Origin: Tachypleus tridentatus
Taxonomy: Eukaryota; Arthropoda; Merostomata; Xiphosura; Limulidae
Direction: 5' to 3'
NCBI RefSeq assembly: GCF_004210375.1
Contig: NC_134830.1
Span: forward strand, 47,807,094 to 47,871,093
Length of the DNA: 64,000 nt
Below, in pieces: positions 24,857-37,245 of the stretch. Numbering within the stretch: the first letter of the stretch is position 1; each line of letters begins with the position of its first letter. Under the pieces are notes generated by a model. That model was not told where the DNA came from. It saw only the letters and a list, made by a program, of their open reading frames with translations, and ran no database searches. A program made the position numbers and the translations under genes.

Positions 24857-26470
24857 CAGCCATGTGAAAAAGTTAGGACACCCTGTGAAAGCCTGTGTAT
24901 TTTTGTAAAATTTTTGGGTACATAGATATTTAATCTCAATTTTAACAATACTGAGAGATTATAAGAATATAACTAAACAATTAAAACTGAAGAAAAGACT
25001 TTTCAAGATCTTCTGTAAATGTAATTCTACAAAAATGCATATTCTAATTGAAGAAAAAGTTAGGACACCCCAACATTTATTCCCACGTATAATGGCTCAA
25101 CTCACACACAGGTGTATCACACCAGGTGCACATGATTAGTAGATCGTTACTCAGCATTGTGAATGAGTCTTGCCCTATTTAAACCTCAGACATTTAGTTT
25201 GGTGCGCCCTTGACTGTTGAAGTGAGAGTGAGCACCATGGTGAGAGCAAAAGAGCTGTCTGAGGCCTTCAGAAAGAAAATTGTAGCAGCTGGTAAGGGAT
25301 TTAAAAAGATTCCAAAAGATTTTGAAATCAGCCATTCCACTGTCCGGAAAATAATCAACAAGTGGAGGGCTTTCAAAACAACTGCCAACATGCCCAGGTA
25401 TGGTCGTCCAAGCAAGTTCACCCCGAGAGCAGACCATAAGATGCTAAAAGAGATCTCCAAACACCCTAACATGTCATCACGGGACCTACAGCAGGCTCTG
25501 GCTACTGTTGATGTAAAAGTGCATGCCTCTACAATCAGAAAGTGGCTGCACAAGTTTAACTTGCATGGGAGATGTGCAAGGAGGAAACCTTTGCCCTCTA
25601 TGAGGAACATCAAGGCCGGATTGAAGTTTTCCAGAGAAAATGTAGACAATGACCAGGTCTTCTGGAATAATGTTCTTTGGACAGATGAGTCCAAAATTGA
25701 ATTATTTGGACACCAGAATAGAGGACATGTTTGGCGTAAACCAAATACAGCATTCCAGGAAAAGAACCCCATACCAACTGTGAAGCATGGAGGTGGAAGT
25801 GTCATGGTTTGGGGCTGCTTTGCTGCAGCAGGACCTGGACAGCTCACAATAACAGAATCCACTATGAATTCTACTGTGTATCAGAGGGTGGTTGAAGTTC
25901 ATGTGAGACCTTCTGTACGAAAATTAAAGTTGAAGCGGAACTGGACCCTGCAACACGACAATGACCCAAAACATACCAGTAAATCCACCAAGGACTGGCT
26001 GAAAACTAAGAAATAGAGAGTCCTGGAATGGCCGAATCAAAGCCCAGATCTTAATCCCATTGATATGCTGCGGGGTGACTTGAAACGGGCTGTACATGCA
26101 AGAAACCCCTCAAACATCTCACAGCTGACAGAATTCTGCATTGAGGAGTGGGGCAAACTTTCTTCAGACCTATGTCAGACACTGGTAGATGGCTACAAGA
26201 AGCGTCTCACTACAGTTATTTCAGCCAAAGGGGGTAACACTAGCTATTAGGAGGTAGGGTGTCCTAACTTTTTCCTCAGTTAGAATATGCATTTTTGCAG
26301 AATTACATTTACAGAAGATCTTGAAAAGTCTTTTCTTCAGTTTTAATTGTTTAGTTATATTCCTATAATCTCTCAGTATTGTTAAAATTGAGATTGAATA
26401 TCTATATATTCAAAAATGTTACAAAAATACACAGGCTTTCATAGGGTGTCCTAACTTTTTCACATGACTG
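24857..26470 (+). mobile_element. Tc1-type DNA transposon with about 215-bp terminal inverted repeats
   Basis: The 1614-bp element starts CAGCCATGTGAAAAAGTTAG and ends with the near-perfect reverse complement (TTTTTCACATGACTG), flanked by TA at 24855-24856 and 26471-26472. The inverted repeats extend from 24857 to about 25071 and from about 26256 to 26470. The AAAGTTAGGACACCC motif occurs at both the outer and inner ends of each repeat, the IR/DR layout known from fish and amphibian Tc1-like elements. The arms are very similar, suggesting a fairly recent insertion. Confidence 0.97.
25237..26250 (+). pseudogene. Tc1-type transposase, one premature stop
   Basis: Transposase that would bind the inverted repeats and cut and paste the element. 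The ATG at 25237 gives MVRAKELSEA, N-terminal helix-turn-helix DNA-binding regions (residues about 5-110) with a GRPSK AT-hook-like linker near 56-60, then the DDE domain. Asp150 is in WTDESKIELFG, Asp241 in QHDNDPKHTSK, and the third acid, at position 276 with 34 residues between, is Asp in SPDLNPID where Tc1 enzymes have Glu. Codon 260 is TAG (26014-26016). The frame continues unshifted to a normal end at 26250. A single stop plus the Glu-to-Asp change and WR/G changes after it make this copy inactive. The long antisense ORF over the same bases is a shadow. Confidence 0.95.
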
Positions 26471-26795
26471 TATATGTTACTGTTACACATGTTTTTGACG
26501 CCATGTGGCTAGTATTAGTTTTATGAACTTGACTATCTTAACGTCGTGCACGCTCTAGCTAACATTTGAAGTTTAAATACAAGTTGTATTGTATTTTAAT
26601 TTAATGTGTACCATGTATGTACTTATATGTGTGTTTTTAGTAAAGCTGGTTTAAATATATATATCAACGGTATTAATTAATTGTTTAAAGATAAACTTAT
26701 AATTTGCAGGGTTTGATATAAAGATTTTTAATTATTTATAACTTATCGTTTTCTATAATTTTTACTAAATTACAAACTTAAATGAGGAAAGGATT

Positions 26796-27057
26796 TGGTT
26801 TGTTGTGAATTTAGCGAAAAGCTACGCGAGAGCTAGTTGTCCCGCATTTAACAGTGAAAGACTGGAGAGTAGGATGCTAGTCATTATCACCCATCGCCAA
26901 CTCTTGTGCTACTCTTTTACTAACGAAAAGTGGGATTGACCGTTACATTATAACACCCCATGGCAGAAAGGGAGAGCATCTTTGGTGTGACAGAGCTTTG
27001 AGCCCGTGACCCTCATAATGCGAGTCGATCATCCTAACCATCTAGCCATGCCAGGCT
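26796..27057 (-). repeat. SINE (family A), degenerate
   Basis: Recognisable by AGCGAAAAGCTACGCGAGAG, CTACTCTTTTACTAACGAAA, ACCGTTACATTATAACACCC and a tRNA-like end CCATGCCAGGCTCGAG on the plus strand. It is continuous at its right side with a block (27058-27180) shared with 49925-50010. Confidence 0.8.
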
Positions 27058-27180
27058 CGAGAAGCACGTGTGGTCGTCTTCACCAGGACCTCGCCTCATA
27101 ATGTCAAATTTCATTTAAGTAACAAAACCTCTTCACGGACAATAAATGTCTAATATATACAAAGAGTTACAAAATATTTG
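27058..27180 (-). repeat. Dispersed block also present at 49925-50010
   Basis: On the minus strand it reads TATATATTAGACATTTATTG, GTCCGTGAAGAGGTTTTG, GACATTATGAGGCGAGGTCC and TGGTGAAGACGACC. The same words in the same order, about 85% alike by eye, lie at 49925-50010, again directly before a family A SINE head. This points to a longer composite repeat, or to copies of one source locus. Confidence 0.75.
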
Positions 27181-27672
27181 TTCTATAAGATGTATCATCT
27201 CGGTTCTTTTTACTGAATGGTGTATGATTTAGGTTCTCTGTTGTGTGAGACGTATTATCTAGGTTCCTGTCCCCCAGTGGCTCAGCGGTATGTCTGCGGA
27301 CTTACAACCCTGAAAACCGGGTTTCGATATCCGTGGTGGGCAGAGCACAGATAGTCCATTGAGTAGCTTTGTGCTTAATTCAAAAACAACAGTCTAGGTT
27401 CCATGTTCTGTAAGATGTATTATCTAGGTTCCCTGTTCTGTAAGATGTATCACCTAGGTTTTCTGTACTGTGCAATGTATTATCTTGGTTTTCTGTTCTG
27501 TAAGATGCTTTATCTATGTTCTTTAAAATTATTTGTTCTGTAAGATGTATCATCTCGATCTTCTGTATTGTAAAATGTATCCCATCGTCCTTTCTTCTGT
27601 TAAATGTATCTTCTAGGTTCTCTGTACTGTGAGATGTATTCCATGGTTCTCTGTTCTGTAAGATGTATCCCA
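27181..27672. repeat. About 30-bp minisatellite, split by a SINE
   Basis: Units of TTCTGTAAGATGTATCATCT plus AGGTTCTC at 27181-27267 and again at 27393-27672, separated by the family B SINE. The apparent minus-strand ORF of 97 residues is made of this repeat. Confidence 0.85.
27268..27392 (+). repeat. Short SINE (family B) inserted in a minisatellite
   Basis: A complete copy: CCCCCAGTGGCTCAGCGGTA head, CCGGGTTTCGATATCCGTGG, GAGCACAGATAGTCC and a TTAATTCAAAAACAAC tail. TCTAGGTTCC flanks both sides (27258-27267 and 27393-27402), consistent with a target duplication, although the word is also part of the host repeat. Confidence 0.88.
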
Positions 27673-27774
27673 TACCAAGAAGTAAAACTTTTACAGCAGC
27701 TTTGAAAGTATCATAACCTGAAAGCTATTGGTTTTGTTTTTTTCACTCAGTAGTTCTTTCGATTGTTTGTTACA

Positions 27775-28265
27775 TTCACTTCACTTGTTTAGTTTAGATA
27801 GTATTACCTTCATTTGTTTAACGTAGAGAGTATCACTTTCACTTGTTTAGTATAGACAGTATTACCTTCGGTTTTTTATTATAGAGAGTATTACCTTCAC
27901 TTGTTTGACGTAGACAATATCACTTTAACATGTTTAGTATAGCCAGTATTACCTTCAGTTTTTTAGTATAGAGAGTATTACCTTCACTTGTTTGACGTAG
28001 ACAATATTACTTTCACATGTTTAGTATAGCCAGTATTACCTTCGGTTTTTTAGTATAGAGAGTATTACCTTCACTTGTTTGACGTAGGCAATATCACTTT
28101 CACATGTTTAATATAGCCAGTATTACCTTCATTTTTTTAGTATAGACAGTATTACCTTTATTTGTTTAGCATAGACAGTATTACCTTCAGTTGTTTAGTA
28201 TAGACAGTATTACCTTCACCTTTTTAGTTTAGACAGAATTATCATCGTTTGTTTAGTACAGGCAC
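27775..28265. repeat. 31-bp minisatellite, about 16 units
   Basis: Units of TTTAGTATAGACAGTATTAC plus CTTCACTTG, with variants GACGTAGACAATATCAC and GTTTTTTAGTATAGAG that alternate, indicating a higher-order three-unit pattern. Confidence 0.9.
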
Positions 28266-29561
28266 TATTATTCAGTTGTTCAGTTGAGACGGGTATCCTA
28301 CTTTGTTGTTTGCTTTATTCGTTGCTACAGCGCGTGATGATAGATTTAATATTTTCTTATACAAGCATATGATTTTCTTCCTACCTGTTACTTATTTTCG
28401 TCTTACCTGTAACTTCAGATCGCAACGAAAAACATTAGCTAAAGTTGTAAAAAGAATAAAACCCAAATTTTCACATATTCATAAAAATCGATTTCAACAG
28501 TACTCGTTCAAGATGAAAGCGCGCGCACACGAATTAGAAACTCGTGGAAGTTAAATCAGAGCTCAGAGAAAAGTGTTCAAAAGAATGACAGTCAACGTAC
28601 GATATGGTTGAGTATCCACTGTAACCGTTCGCTTGATGGTTAATTTATAGACGACAGAAAGACAAACGAAGGTTAGTCCGTTAGCCTACTTCTGGTATTC
28701 CTGACCTAATAAGTACTTACTGAGTTTTTAGTTATTCTTTGTTTATATAAATACATGTACTTTTGTTAAGATATGTAGCTTTCTTTATATATCTAATTTA
28801 TCTTTTTATATATTTGTTTAAATATATTTATAAATATAAGTTAAAGGATGATCTTTGATATGATATTCAAGCAAGAATCAATTTTTGTGATCTGACTAAG
28901 AGAAAAGTAATATGATTTTTATCGTTTGTATTCCATCATTTTACATTCACAATTTTTTACTTGTTATTACCTGAGGAACAAATACAGGTGACACGAATTT
29001 GTTTCTTCTGGTGCTACGTTCTTCCGCTAGAGGTCGATAAACATTTAACATAATTTACGGGCGAAAGTAAGAGTCCTATTAATTAAAAGTTTCCACGGTG
29101 ATTATAGAAGCTCGAATCAAAGTTGTCAATCGTGCGATTTCATTCAAAAGCAAAACGTTAAATCTAACAATGTTTTCTTAGCTATGTTAAAGTGAAATAT
29201 AAAAACACATACGTGTATTTATATCATGTAGTATTGTAGCGACTGGAAACAGAACAAATGATAAACGGAAACACTGACGTAATGTTGTTTGTAGTGAATG
29301 AAATAGAAAAAATATCCCAGTTCTTTACAGAAACACCAATATCGTCTTATCACGTAAAAAACCTAAGTAATATAAACAATTTTATTAATACCACATTATG
29401 TAATTGTGAACTGGTAGCCCACATTTTTCGGTTATCGTTGTACTGTTCAGATAATTTAGATGGAATCATAATTGGAATATGTCTGGTTTTATTGTTTAGT
29501 TAATTTGGAATAAATCATTACTCGAATGTGTTTTATTTTGTTATTTAGTTAATCTAGATTG
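28266..29561. other. Intergenic, nothing recognised
   Basis: About 1.3 kb of AT-rich sequence. ORFs of 81-83 residues at 28303 and 29258 are basic or hydrophobic by composition only, with no recognisable domain. Confidence 0.4.
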
Positions 29562-29970
29562 AACACTACATCAAAATATGCATATATGAATGACACTAAC
29601 TAGCTTCCATTAAAGACAAAGATAGAACACTACATCAAAATATGTACATATGAATGACACTAACTAGCTTACATTAAAGACAGGGAGAGAACACTACATC
29701 AAAATATGTACATATGAATGACACTAACTAGCTTCTATTAAAGACAGGGAGAGAATACTACATAAAAATATGTACATATGAATGACACTAACTAGCTTAT
29801 ATTAAAGAGAGTGAGAGAAAACTACATCAAAACATGTACATATGAATGACACTAACTAGCTTACATTAAAGAGAGGGAGAGAAAACTACATCAAAATATG
29901 TATATACGAATGACACTAACTAGCTTCTATTAAAGACAGGGAGAGAACACTACATCAAAATATACAGATA
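29562..29970. repeat. 64-bp minisatellite, about 6.4 units
   Basis: Units GAACACTACATCAAAATATG, TACATATGAATGACACTAAC and TAGCTTACATTAAAGACAGG. The period is 64 but the sequence is unrelated to the array at 19.56 kb. Confidence 0.92.
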
Positions 29971-30479
29971 TTAATGGTCGAATATTAGGTTATTTTATCA
30001 CGTGACAGAAGTCGTCTGTCTTTGTGCTGTATTTTTACATGATTCTAATTTCACACTTTTGTCTATTGTTTGTGGACTAGATCACGTACCCAGTAAACAG
30101 TTGACCCTGTTAAGATAACTACCATAACTGAAGAGCATAGTTTTTTAAGTCACATTACTGACGATGTCGAAGAGGTAGCAAACATCAGTACAAAGGCCCA
30201 TTTCTTCAGATAACGTCTCCTCGTACATTACTGCCAAGAATCAACGATACCTGAACATAGTATATTTTATGGTGTTGGTGTAGGAAGGAAGTCTGCGACT
30301 CATGCAGATATGCGCTGAAAATGGTCGGATTAAGTAAAGATTACACTGCTTGTCTGAAACAATAAAAATTCATTTGTTTAATATTCAGATATTAATATAA
30401 TTAATGTTAATATAGCGTGTTGCTTATGATATTTTATTAGAAAGACAATAGAGTAGCATCAAAATGTGTAATACTGGTC

Positions 30480-30625
30480 TGGTGTTGTGTTATGTTAAAG
30501 TGTATTGCTGGTCGGGTGTTGAGTTGCGTTGAAGTGTATTACCAGTCTGGTGTTGAGTTGTATCACTGATCGGGTGTTGCGTGCTGTTGATGTGTATTAC
30601 TGATCGAGTGTTGAGTTGTATTGAA
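30480..30625. repeat. About 35-bp degenerate minisatellite
   Basis: Recurring TCTGGTGTTGAGTTGTATTG and AAGTGTATTACTGATCGGG words, about 4 units. Confidence 0.6.
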
Positions 30626-30769
30626 ATATCATAACGAGAGTTTAGAGCCACAAGAAAATAGATTCGTATGACCATTAAGAACAGATGTGACGTACTTTTA
30701 GTGGTCTGTATACAAATAAAACATAAAACAAATTTATGGCTGAGTTGTTCAGGATTTTACTAGCTGATG

Positions 30770-31755
30770 AACGGGCGAGAAAAGCACTGGTGGAGAAATA
30801 ATTAACTGAAGAAAACCACAATGAAGAAAGGATTAATTAAAAATAAACACTGATGGAGAAAAAATTACTTGAAGAAAACGCTGGTGGACAAAGGATTAAT
30901 TAAAGAAAAACACTAGCGGAAAAATGATTAATTAAAGAAAACCCTGGTGGAGAAAGTATTAATTAAATAACACTAGTGGAGAAGGATTAATTAAAGAAAA
31001 TCCTGATGGAGAAAGAATTGATTAAAGGAAAACAGTGGTGGAGAAAGGATTACTTAAAGAAAAACATTGGTGAAGAAAAATATTAATTAAAGAAAAGCAC
31101 TAGCGGAAAAAGGATTAATTAAAGAAAACCCTGGTGGAGAAAGAATTAATTTAAAGAGAGCAGTAAATGTTAAAAAAATTAATTTAAGAAAAAAATACTA
31201 GTGAAGAAAGAATTCACAAAATGAAAACACAAGTGGAGAAATCATTAATTGAAGAAAAACCTGGTGGAAAAATAATTACTTAAAGATAAACACTGGTTAA
31301 GAAAAATTAATTAAAGAAAACCCTGGAGGACGAAGAATTAATTAAAGAAAAACACTACTGGAGAAGGGATTAATTAAATAAAAACTCTAGTGGACAAAGA
31401 ATTAATTTAAGAACACTAATTGTTAAAGAATTAATTTAAGAAATAGACACTAATGAAGAAAGCATTCACAAAAGAAAACACAAGTGGAGAAATTATGAAT
31501 TAAAGAAAAATGTGGTGGAGAAAGAATTTATTAAAGAAAAAACATTGATGGAGAAAGGATTAATTAAAGAAAAACACTCATGAAGAGAGAATTAATTAAA
31601 GAAAGACACTGGTAAAAATGATTAATTAATGAAAAAGTCTGGTGGAGAAAGAATTAATTAAAGAAAAGCACGACTGTGGAAATAATTAATTAAAGAAAAA
31701 CACTAGTGGAGAAATAATTAATTAAATAAAATCCTGGTGGAGAAATAATTAATTA
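30770..31755. repeat. Degenerate 35-42-bp minisatellite, about 25 units
   Basis: Almost 1 kb of CTGGTGGAGAAAGGATTAAT plus TAAAGAAAAACACTA variants. Strongly purine-biased on the plus strand, with units of uneven length. Confidence 0.9.
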
Positions 31756-31764
31756 ACTAATGAA

Positions 31765-31965
31765 TCTTATAATTGTGATCAACCCATCAATGGTGACTAA
31801 CCCATAAATACCATGATAAACTTGAGAGGCAGTAACGGTGACTAACCCATCAATACCATAATAAACTAGGGGCAGTAATGGTGATTAACCCATCAATACT
31901 ATAATAAACTAGAGGGGCACTAGTGGTGACTAACCCATCAATAACATGATAAACTATATAGGCAC
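31765..31965. repeat. About 46-bp minisatellite, 4 units
   Basis: Units GGTGACTAACCCATCAATAC plus CATGATAAACTAGAGGGGCA. Confidence 0.85.
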
Positions 31966-33110
31966 TCAGTGACTCCGACATGCAGCCTTCATCGTTTTTG
32001 AAAAATAATAAAGAGATTTGTCTATATGTGTCGTTATGAACGGACCATTTTTGGCGGGGAAATAAGTAATAATTTCCTACATACGTCTACGAAGTTTCAT
32101 AAAATCCAACAATTTTTTACTGAGTTATAAAGCAAAAATAGTTTGAAGATTTCCCCCCCACGTTAACAGATAGGGAATATTTGGATTCTCATAAACCTGA
32201 CCTTTTGGTATTTTCCAGAAAACATGCTGACAAACAAACACACACACACACCGTATTTCTATCCAAAGTGAAGCCATCTGGAGATTTAATAATATTACCA
32301 TCTTCCTCTCTGGGGTCGAGAGTTTACACAATGATGGCGAAAACAACAGAACTATTGTTAACGAAATAGTTTACTCATATTAGTAAATTTACCATGTTTA
32401 TAATGTTTGCAAATATTGTAATCGGTAGATTTCGTGATAACTTTATCCAACAATGAATATATTCTTCGTTTCCAAAATCTGTGCCGTTTACAAAAATCTC
32501 ATCCGAATAGAATAAAGTAACGTTTTCACATGGTTCACTCCGTAACAGAATCAACCATTCCTCGTTCGATAATAGTAATAATTATGACAAGCCGGAAGGG
32601 TTTAATGACTTAATGCATGCTGCTATGATTTGTTACATACTCTTGTGTGATTTCGCGATTTTAAACGAATTTTTTTTCACTTTCTTAATGAACTTTTTCT
32701 ACGAAAGCTGGTTAAAGAGACAATTAGTAAAGAGATAAAGGAAATCGATTTCCGCAGAACTAATTATTAGCTCTGTGAAATTAATTCTAAGTTATTATTT
32801 TGCTTGATTTCTAACGTACCAATATTATTTATGACCCAGGTTTACTAATAAACATCGTTGTTGTTAGGATTTTATTGTTGTTCATCCAATAATAATAATG
32901 ATGCAAACTACCAAATATTAAATTCACGAGGATGCTAAACAGAAAATTTGTTAGGCTAACAATCGTATACGCAAAGTTTAGGAGGTATTTTAATATTTTT
33001 TCATGAAATATCACAGATGATTTCTTTTAAAATTGATTAGCATAACGTATTTTTCAATCACTCTACAGGTGTTACCTTTACATCATTTTACTAAAATCTC
33101 TAAGCATGTA
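31966..33110. other. Intergenic, nothing recognised
   Basis: Unique AT-rich sequence up to the Tc3-like element. No credible ORF or structured RNA was seen. Confidence 0.4.
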
Positions 33111-34680
33111 CACTGCTGGCCAAAATCTTAAGGCCAATGAACATAAAGAAAAAATATGCATTTTGCGTTGTTAGACTCAACCACTTATTTGAGTAGAGCT
33201 TCGAAAGATAAAAATAATAAAAGGGAAAATAAAAATAAAAATATTTTTTAGCATTTAATAGGGAAAATGTGAACACTATAAAATTAGCCTAAATACTAGC
33301 TGGTCAAAAGTTTAAGACCATACTCAAACGAAGCGTTAATCGGTACACACGTCACGAAATTTTGTTATTTGTGTTCAAGCATTAGCGTTGTCAACAACTT
33401 CTATGTTACATTGAGTAAAAACGTGGCAAAGACTAAAAAGTTGACAGATTTGAACGTGCTAGAATTGTCGAGCTGCAAAAGCAAGGTCTCTCTTAACGTG
33501 CTATTGCTGGTGACATTGGGCGTAGTAAAACTGCTATTGCAAAATTCTTAAAAGACCCTGAGGGATACGGAACGACAATTTCAAGTGGTCAACCAAAGAA
33601 AATTTGAGGCGTTGAGTAGGAGGATTCGACGGGTTGTCCGGCAAGACACCAGCCGATCGTCGAATCAGATTATGGCCCTTATAGACGCAGAATGCAGCTC
33701 AAGAACAATAAGACGGCATCTACGAGAGAAAGGCTTTAAAATCCGTAAACGTCTTGAAAGGCCACGCCTCCTTCCACACCACGAAACAGCTCGGTTAAAC
33801 TTTGATGAGAAGCACCAAACATGGGACGTAGAAAAGTGGACGAAGGTTTTCTTCTCTGATGAGAAAATATTTAACTTGGATGTTACAGATGACTTCCAAC
33901 GTTTCTGACACGATAAGGATATCCCACCGGAGACATTGTCTGCATGAGACAGTGGAGGAGGTTCCATTATGACCTGGGGTGCTATCTTCTTCCATGGAAC
34001 AATGTAGCTTCAGGTTATACAGGGGCGTCAAACAGCAGCTGGCTACATTGGCATGCTGGAGAGAGCATCCTTATTGACTGAAGGCCCTCGCTTGTGTGGA
34101 AATGACTGGATATTTCAGGAGGACAAAGCTGCAATCCACAATGCCGGCAGGATATAGGACTTTTTCATGGCGAATAACGTGATTCTTTTGGACTATCCAG
34201 CGTGTTTGCCTGAACTGAACCCCATTAAAAATTTTTGAGGGTGGTGGATGGCAAGGGAAGTCTATAGAAATGGACGTAAATTCCAAACAGTGCATGATCT
34301 TCGTGAAGCCATCTTTACCACTTGGAATAACATTCCAGCCAGCCTTCTGCAAACGCTTATATTGACCATGCCACAGCAAATGTTTCAAGTTATTTACAAT
34401 GACGGCCGTGCAACTCACTAGAGACCTCTTGTTAGGCATTTCCTACCCTGTTTAGGACTTATTTTGGGTATGGTCTTAAACTTTTGACCAGCTAGTATTT
34501 AGGCTAATGTCATAGTGTTCACATTTTCCCCATTAAATGCTAAAAAAGTTTTTAATTTTTATTTTCCTTTTTCTTATTTTCATCTTTTGAAGCTCTACTC
34601 AAATAAGTGGTTGAGTCTAACAACGCAAAATGCATATTTTTTCTTTATGGTCAATGGCCTTAAGATTTTGGCCAGCAGTG
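33111..34680 (+). mobile_element. Tc3-like (Tc1/mariner) element, copy 1
   Basis: The 1570-bp element starts CACTGCTGGCCAAAATCTTA and ends in the reverse complement (GATTTTGGCCAGCAGTG), with TA on both sides (33109-33110, 34681-34682). Inner repeats around 33280-33320 and 34470-34520 (ACTAGCTGGTCAAAAGTTTA and its complement) give a second inverted pair. A second copy, split by a hAT element, is at 43058-49924. Confidence 0.95.
33423..34421 (+). pseudogene. Tc3-like transposase, decayed
   Basis: Homologous by eye to the copy at 48824. The start codon is GTG where the other copy has ATG. The N-terminal helix-turn-helix part is in one frame. The frame then shifts near 33590 to the reading FEALSRRIRRVVRQ through FFSDEKIFNLDV, which holds the first catalytic Asp. 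Further shifts and stops follow (TGA after DDFQRF near 33908). The downstream QEDKAAIHNA stretch is the region of the second Asp, and the third acid is in a broken SP...LNPI segment near 34220. Stop TAG at 34419. Not functional. Confidence 0.9.
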
Positions 34681-35004
34681 TATTTTTAACAATATACATA
34701 TATTCAGCCATTCCACAATTAAAATATAACTAACACCTTTCAACACAAACTCTCGTCATCGGCTACATTGCATCGGAAATTAGAAGCTCGCAACAGTACA
34801 CAAAGAAATAAACACTTCCCAGGAAAACAGATGACCCCTATGATGTCATTGAACACCTTCTGTGCATATCACTCTTTAAATCAAACTACCTCTCCCAGTT
34901 TGCTCCTGAAGAGAAAAACATCTACCTTTCGAAAGCGCTGGACTTATAGGGTTTCTATTTCATTTCTATCAAGACTTCTTGAATCTACGTGTTTTTAGAA
35001 CATT

Positions 35005-35455
35005 ATAAATATTAATAAGGATGTAGGTTTCACAATCTAAGAATACTATCAGTAAGGAAATAGGTTTAACACTCTAAGAATACTACCAATAAGCAGTAGG
35101 TTTAACAGACTCAATATACTATCAATATGACAGTAGGTTTAATAGTTTAAGAATACTATCAATAAGGAAGTAGGTTTAACAGTATAAGATCACTATCAAT
35201 AAAGAAGTATGTTTAACAGTTTAAGAATACTCTCAAGAAAGAAGAAGGTTTAACAGTCTAAGAATACTATCAATAAGAAAGTAGGTTTAACAGTTTAAGA
35301 ATACTATAAATAAGGAAGTAGGTTTAACAGTATAAGATCACTATCAATAAGGAAGTAGGTTTAGCAGTTTAAAAATACTATCAATAAGGATGTAGGTTTA
35401 ACAGTATAAGATCACTATTAATAAGGAAGTAGGTTTAACAGTATCAGATTATTAA
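35005..35455. repeat. About 37-bp minisatellite, about 12 units
   Basis: Units AGAATACTATCAATAAGGAA plus GTAGGTTTAACAGTTTA, with an alternating variant AGTATAAGATCACTATC. Confidence 0.9.
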
Positions 35456-35499
35456 AATTTCAGAACCAAATGAAGAAGCCTAAAAACGCTACAATGACA

Positions 35500-36180
35500 C
35501 CTGGATAACGAAGTTTAAAGTAGACTAACGCCACGAATAAAGTTTAAAATAATATTTATTGGTCTAATAACACAATAAATACAATTTTAGAATAATATTC
35601 ATTACTCTGATAACAGCACAAATGCAATATTAGAACAATGTGTTAGTCTAATAACACAATGAATAAAGTTTCAGAACAGCATTTACTCGTCTAATAAAAC
35701 CACTAAAACAATATCAAAACAATATGCGTTAGTCTAATTAGACAATGAATAAAGATTTATAACAATGTTTGTTAGTCTAATAACACCATGAAAAATTATC
35801 TAAACACTATGTGTTAGTTTGATAACACCAGAAATAAAGTTTCAAAACAGTATTTATTAGTCTTATAACACCATAAAAACGATATCAAAACGATATGTGT
35901 TAGTCTAATAACACAATGAATAAAGATTTATAACAATGTTTATTAGTCTAATAACACCATAAATACAATATCAAAACAATGAATAAAGATTTATAACAAT
36001 GTTGATTAGCCTAATAATACCAGAAAAAACAATATAAAAACAAAATGTGTTAGTCTAATAACATCATAAATAAAGTTTCAGAACAGTATTTATTAGTCTA
36101 ACAACACCAGTAAAACAATATGTGTTAGTCTAATGACACAATGAATAAAGTGTGAGAAAAACAAGTAACCAAATAACTTC
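35500..36180. repeat. About 50-bp minisatellite, 11-12 units
   Basis: Units GTCTAATAACACCATAAAAA plus CAATATCAAAACAATATGTG or AAAGTTTCAGAACAGTATTT, two alternating versions. The right part is included in a 278-bp duplication. Confidence 0.88.
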
Positions 36181-36555
36181 CTTCGTTTCTCTTTGTGCAA
36201 CCTTCTCACCATTTAGTAATGGTTTATAGGTTTGTAGTGGAATGTTCGAGATAGATTTATCTATATTGTAGTAGCAATGTTGATTAGCCTAATAATACCA
36301 GAAAAAACAATATAAAAACAAAATGTGTTAGTCTAATAACATCATAAATAAAGTTTCAGAACAGTATTTATTAGTCTAACAACACCAGTAAAACAATATG
36401 TGTTAGTCTAATGACACAATGAATAAAGTGTGAGAAAAACAAGTAACCAAATAACTTCCTTCGTTTCTCTTTGTGCAACCTTCTCACCATTTAGTAATGG
36501 TTTATAGGTTTGTAGTGGAATGTTCGAGATAGATTTATCTATATTGTAGTAGCAA
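35998..36555. repeat. Perfect 278-bp tandem duplication
   Basis: Sequence from about 35998 to 36277 is repeated at 36276-36555 without a difference that I can see. It includes the end of the minisatellite plus about 110 bases of unique flank (CTTCCTTCGTTTCTCTTTGT, AATGTTCGAGATAGATTTAT). Identity implies a very recent event or an assembly artefact. Confidence 0.93.
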
Positions 36556-36705
36556 GTCGTCATTGTTGGTAGAAAAAGGCATTCACAACATAAAAATGTT
36601 TGTTGTTAAAATTGTTTATGTAAATAGTATTGTGACCACGAATTTTTATTGTATCCCAACCGGTCCGAAGAGTTCTTGATTGAGAAAAATAAATTATCAT
36701 CAGCT

Positions 36706-36876
36706 TGTTTGTTTGTACTTTCGCGTAGAGCTGACGAGGACTATCTACTGTAGCCTTCCTTAATTTAGGAGTAACGGAATAGAAAGTATTTGAGCAGGTT
36801 TGATGTGAAGGAGATTCGAACCAGTAGTCCCCAGATTACAAGAATAGCACTTTGTCTGTCTGGCCTTCCCAGCCGA
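36706..36876 (-). repeat. SINE (family A), degenerate and internally deleted
   Basis: GTTTGTTTGTACTTTCGCG tail side and a GATTCGAACCAGTAGTCCCC tRNA-like side on the plus strand. The middle section is missing. Confidence 0.65.
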
Positions 36877-37245
36877 TTTTAAAATAATGAATAAGATAAA
36901 TACAATTTGATTGTAAATGGTCATTAAACAATATTCTGTTTCTCGAATATCCTTAAAGGACTGTAGGGTTAACAAATATAGTAAACCAAATTCTTATGTT
37001 TAATGCCAAATAAGTTAGTTTTCGTGACGATTTTAGATATTACCTGATGAAAGACTTTGGCCCAAGATGTTATTATTATGTAAAAATAAATGTACATTTG
37101 AAAATTAATATTTCTTTGATTATACTGTGCTATATATGGGAGTTTTTTAGTTTGTTTTCGTTGACGAAGAAACTATTAGTTAACCTTCAAATGGCTATCG
37201 CTACGTACTGCCGCTGATACTCTGTTTCTCGTATAACTTTCTCTT

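Noticed and set aside
25194-25862. 222-residue minus-strand ORF
   Set aside because: Antisense shadow of the Tc1-type transposase, which has clear DDE motifs on the plus strand.
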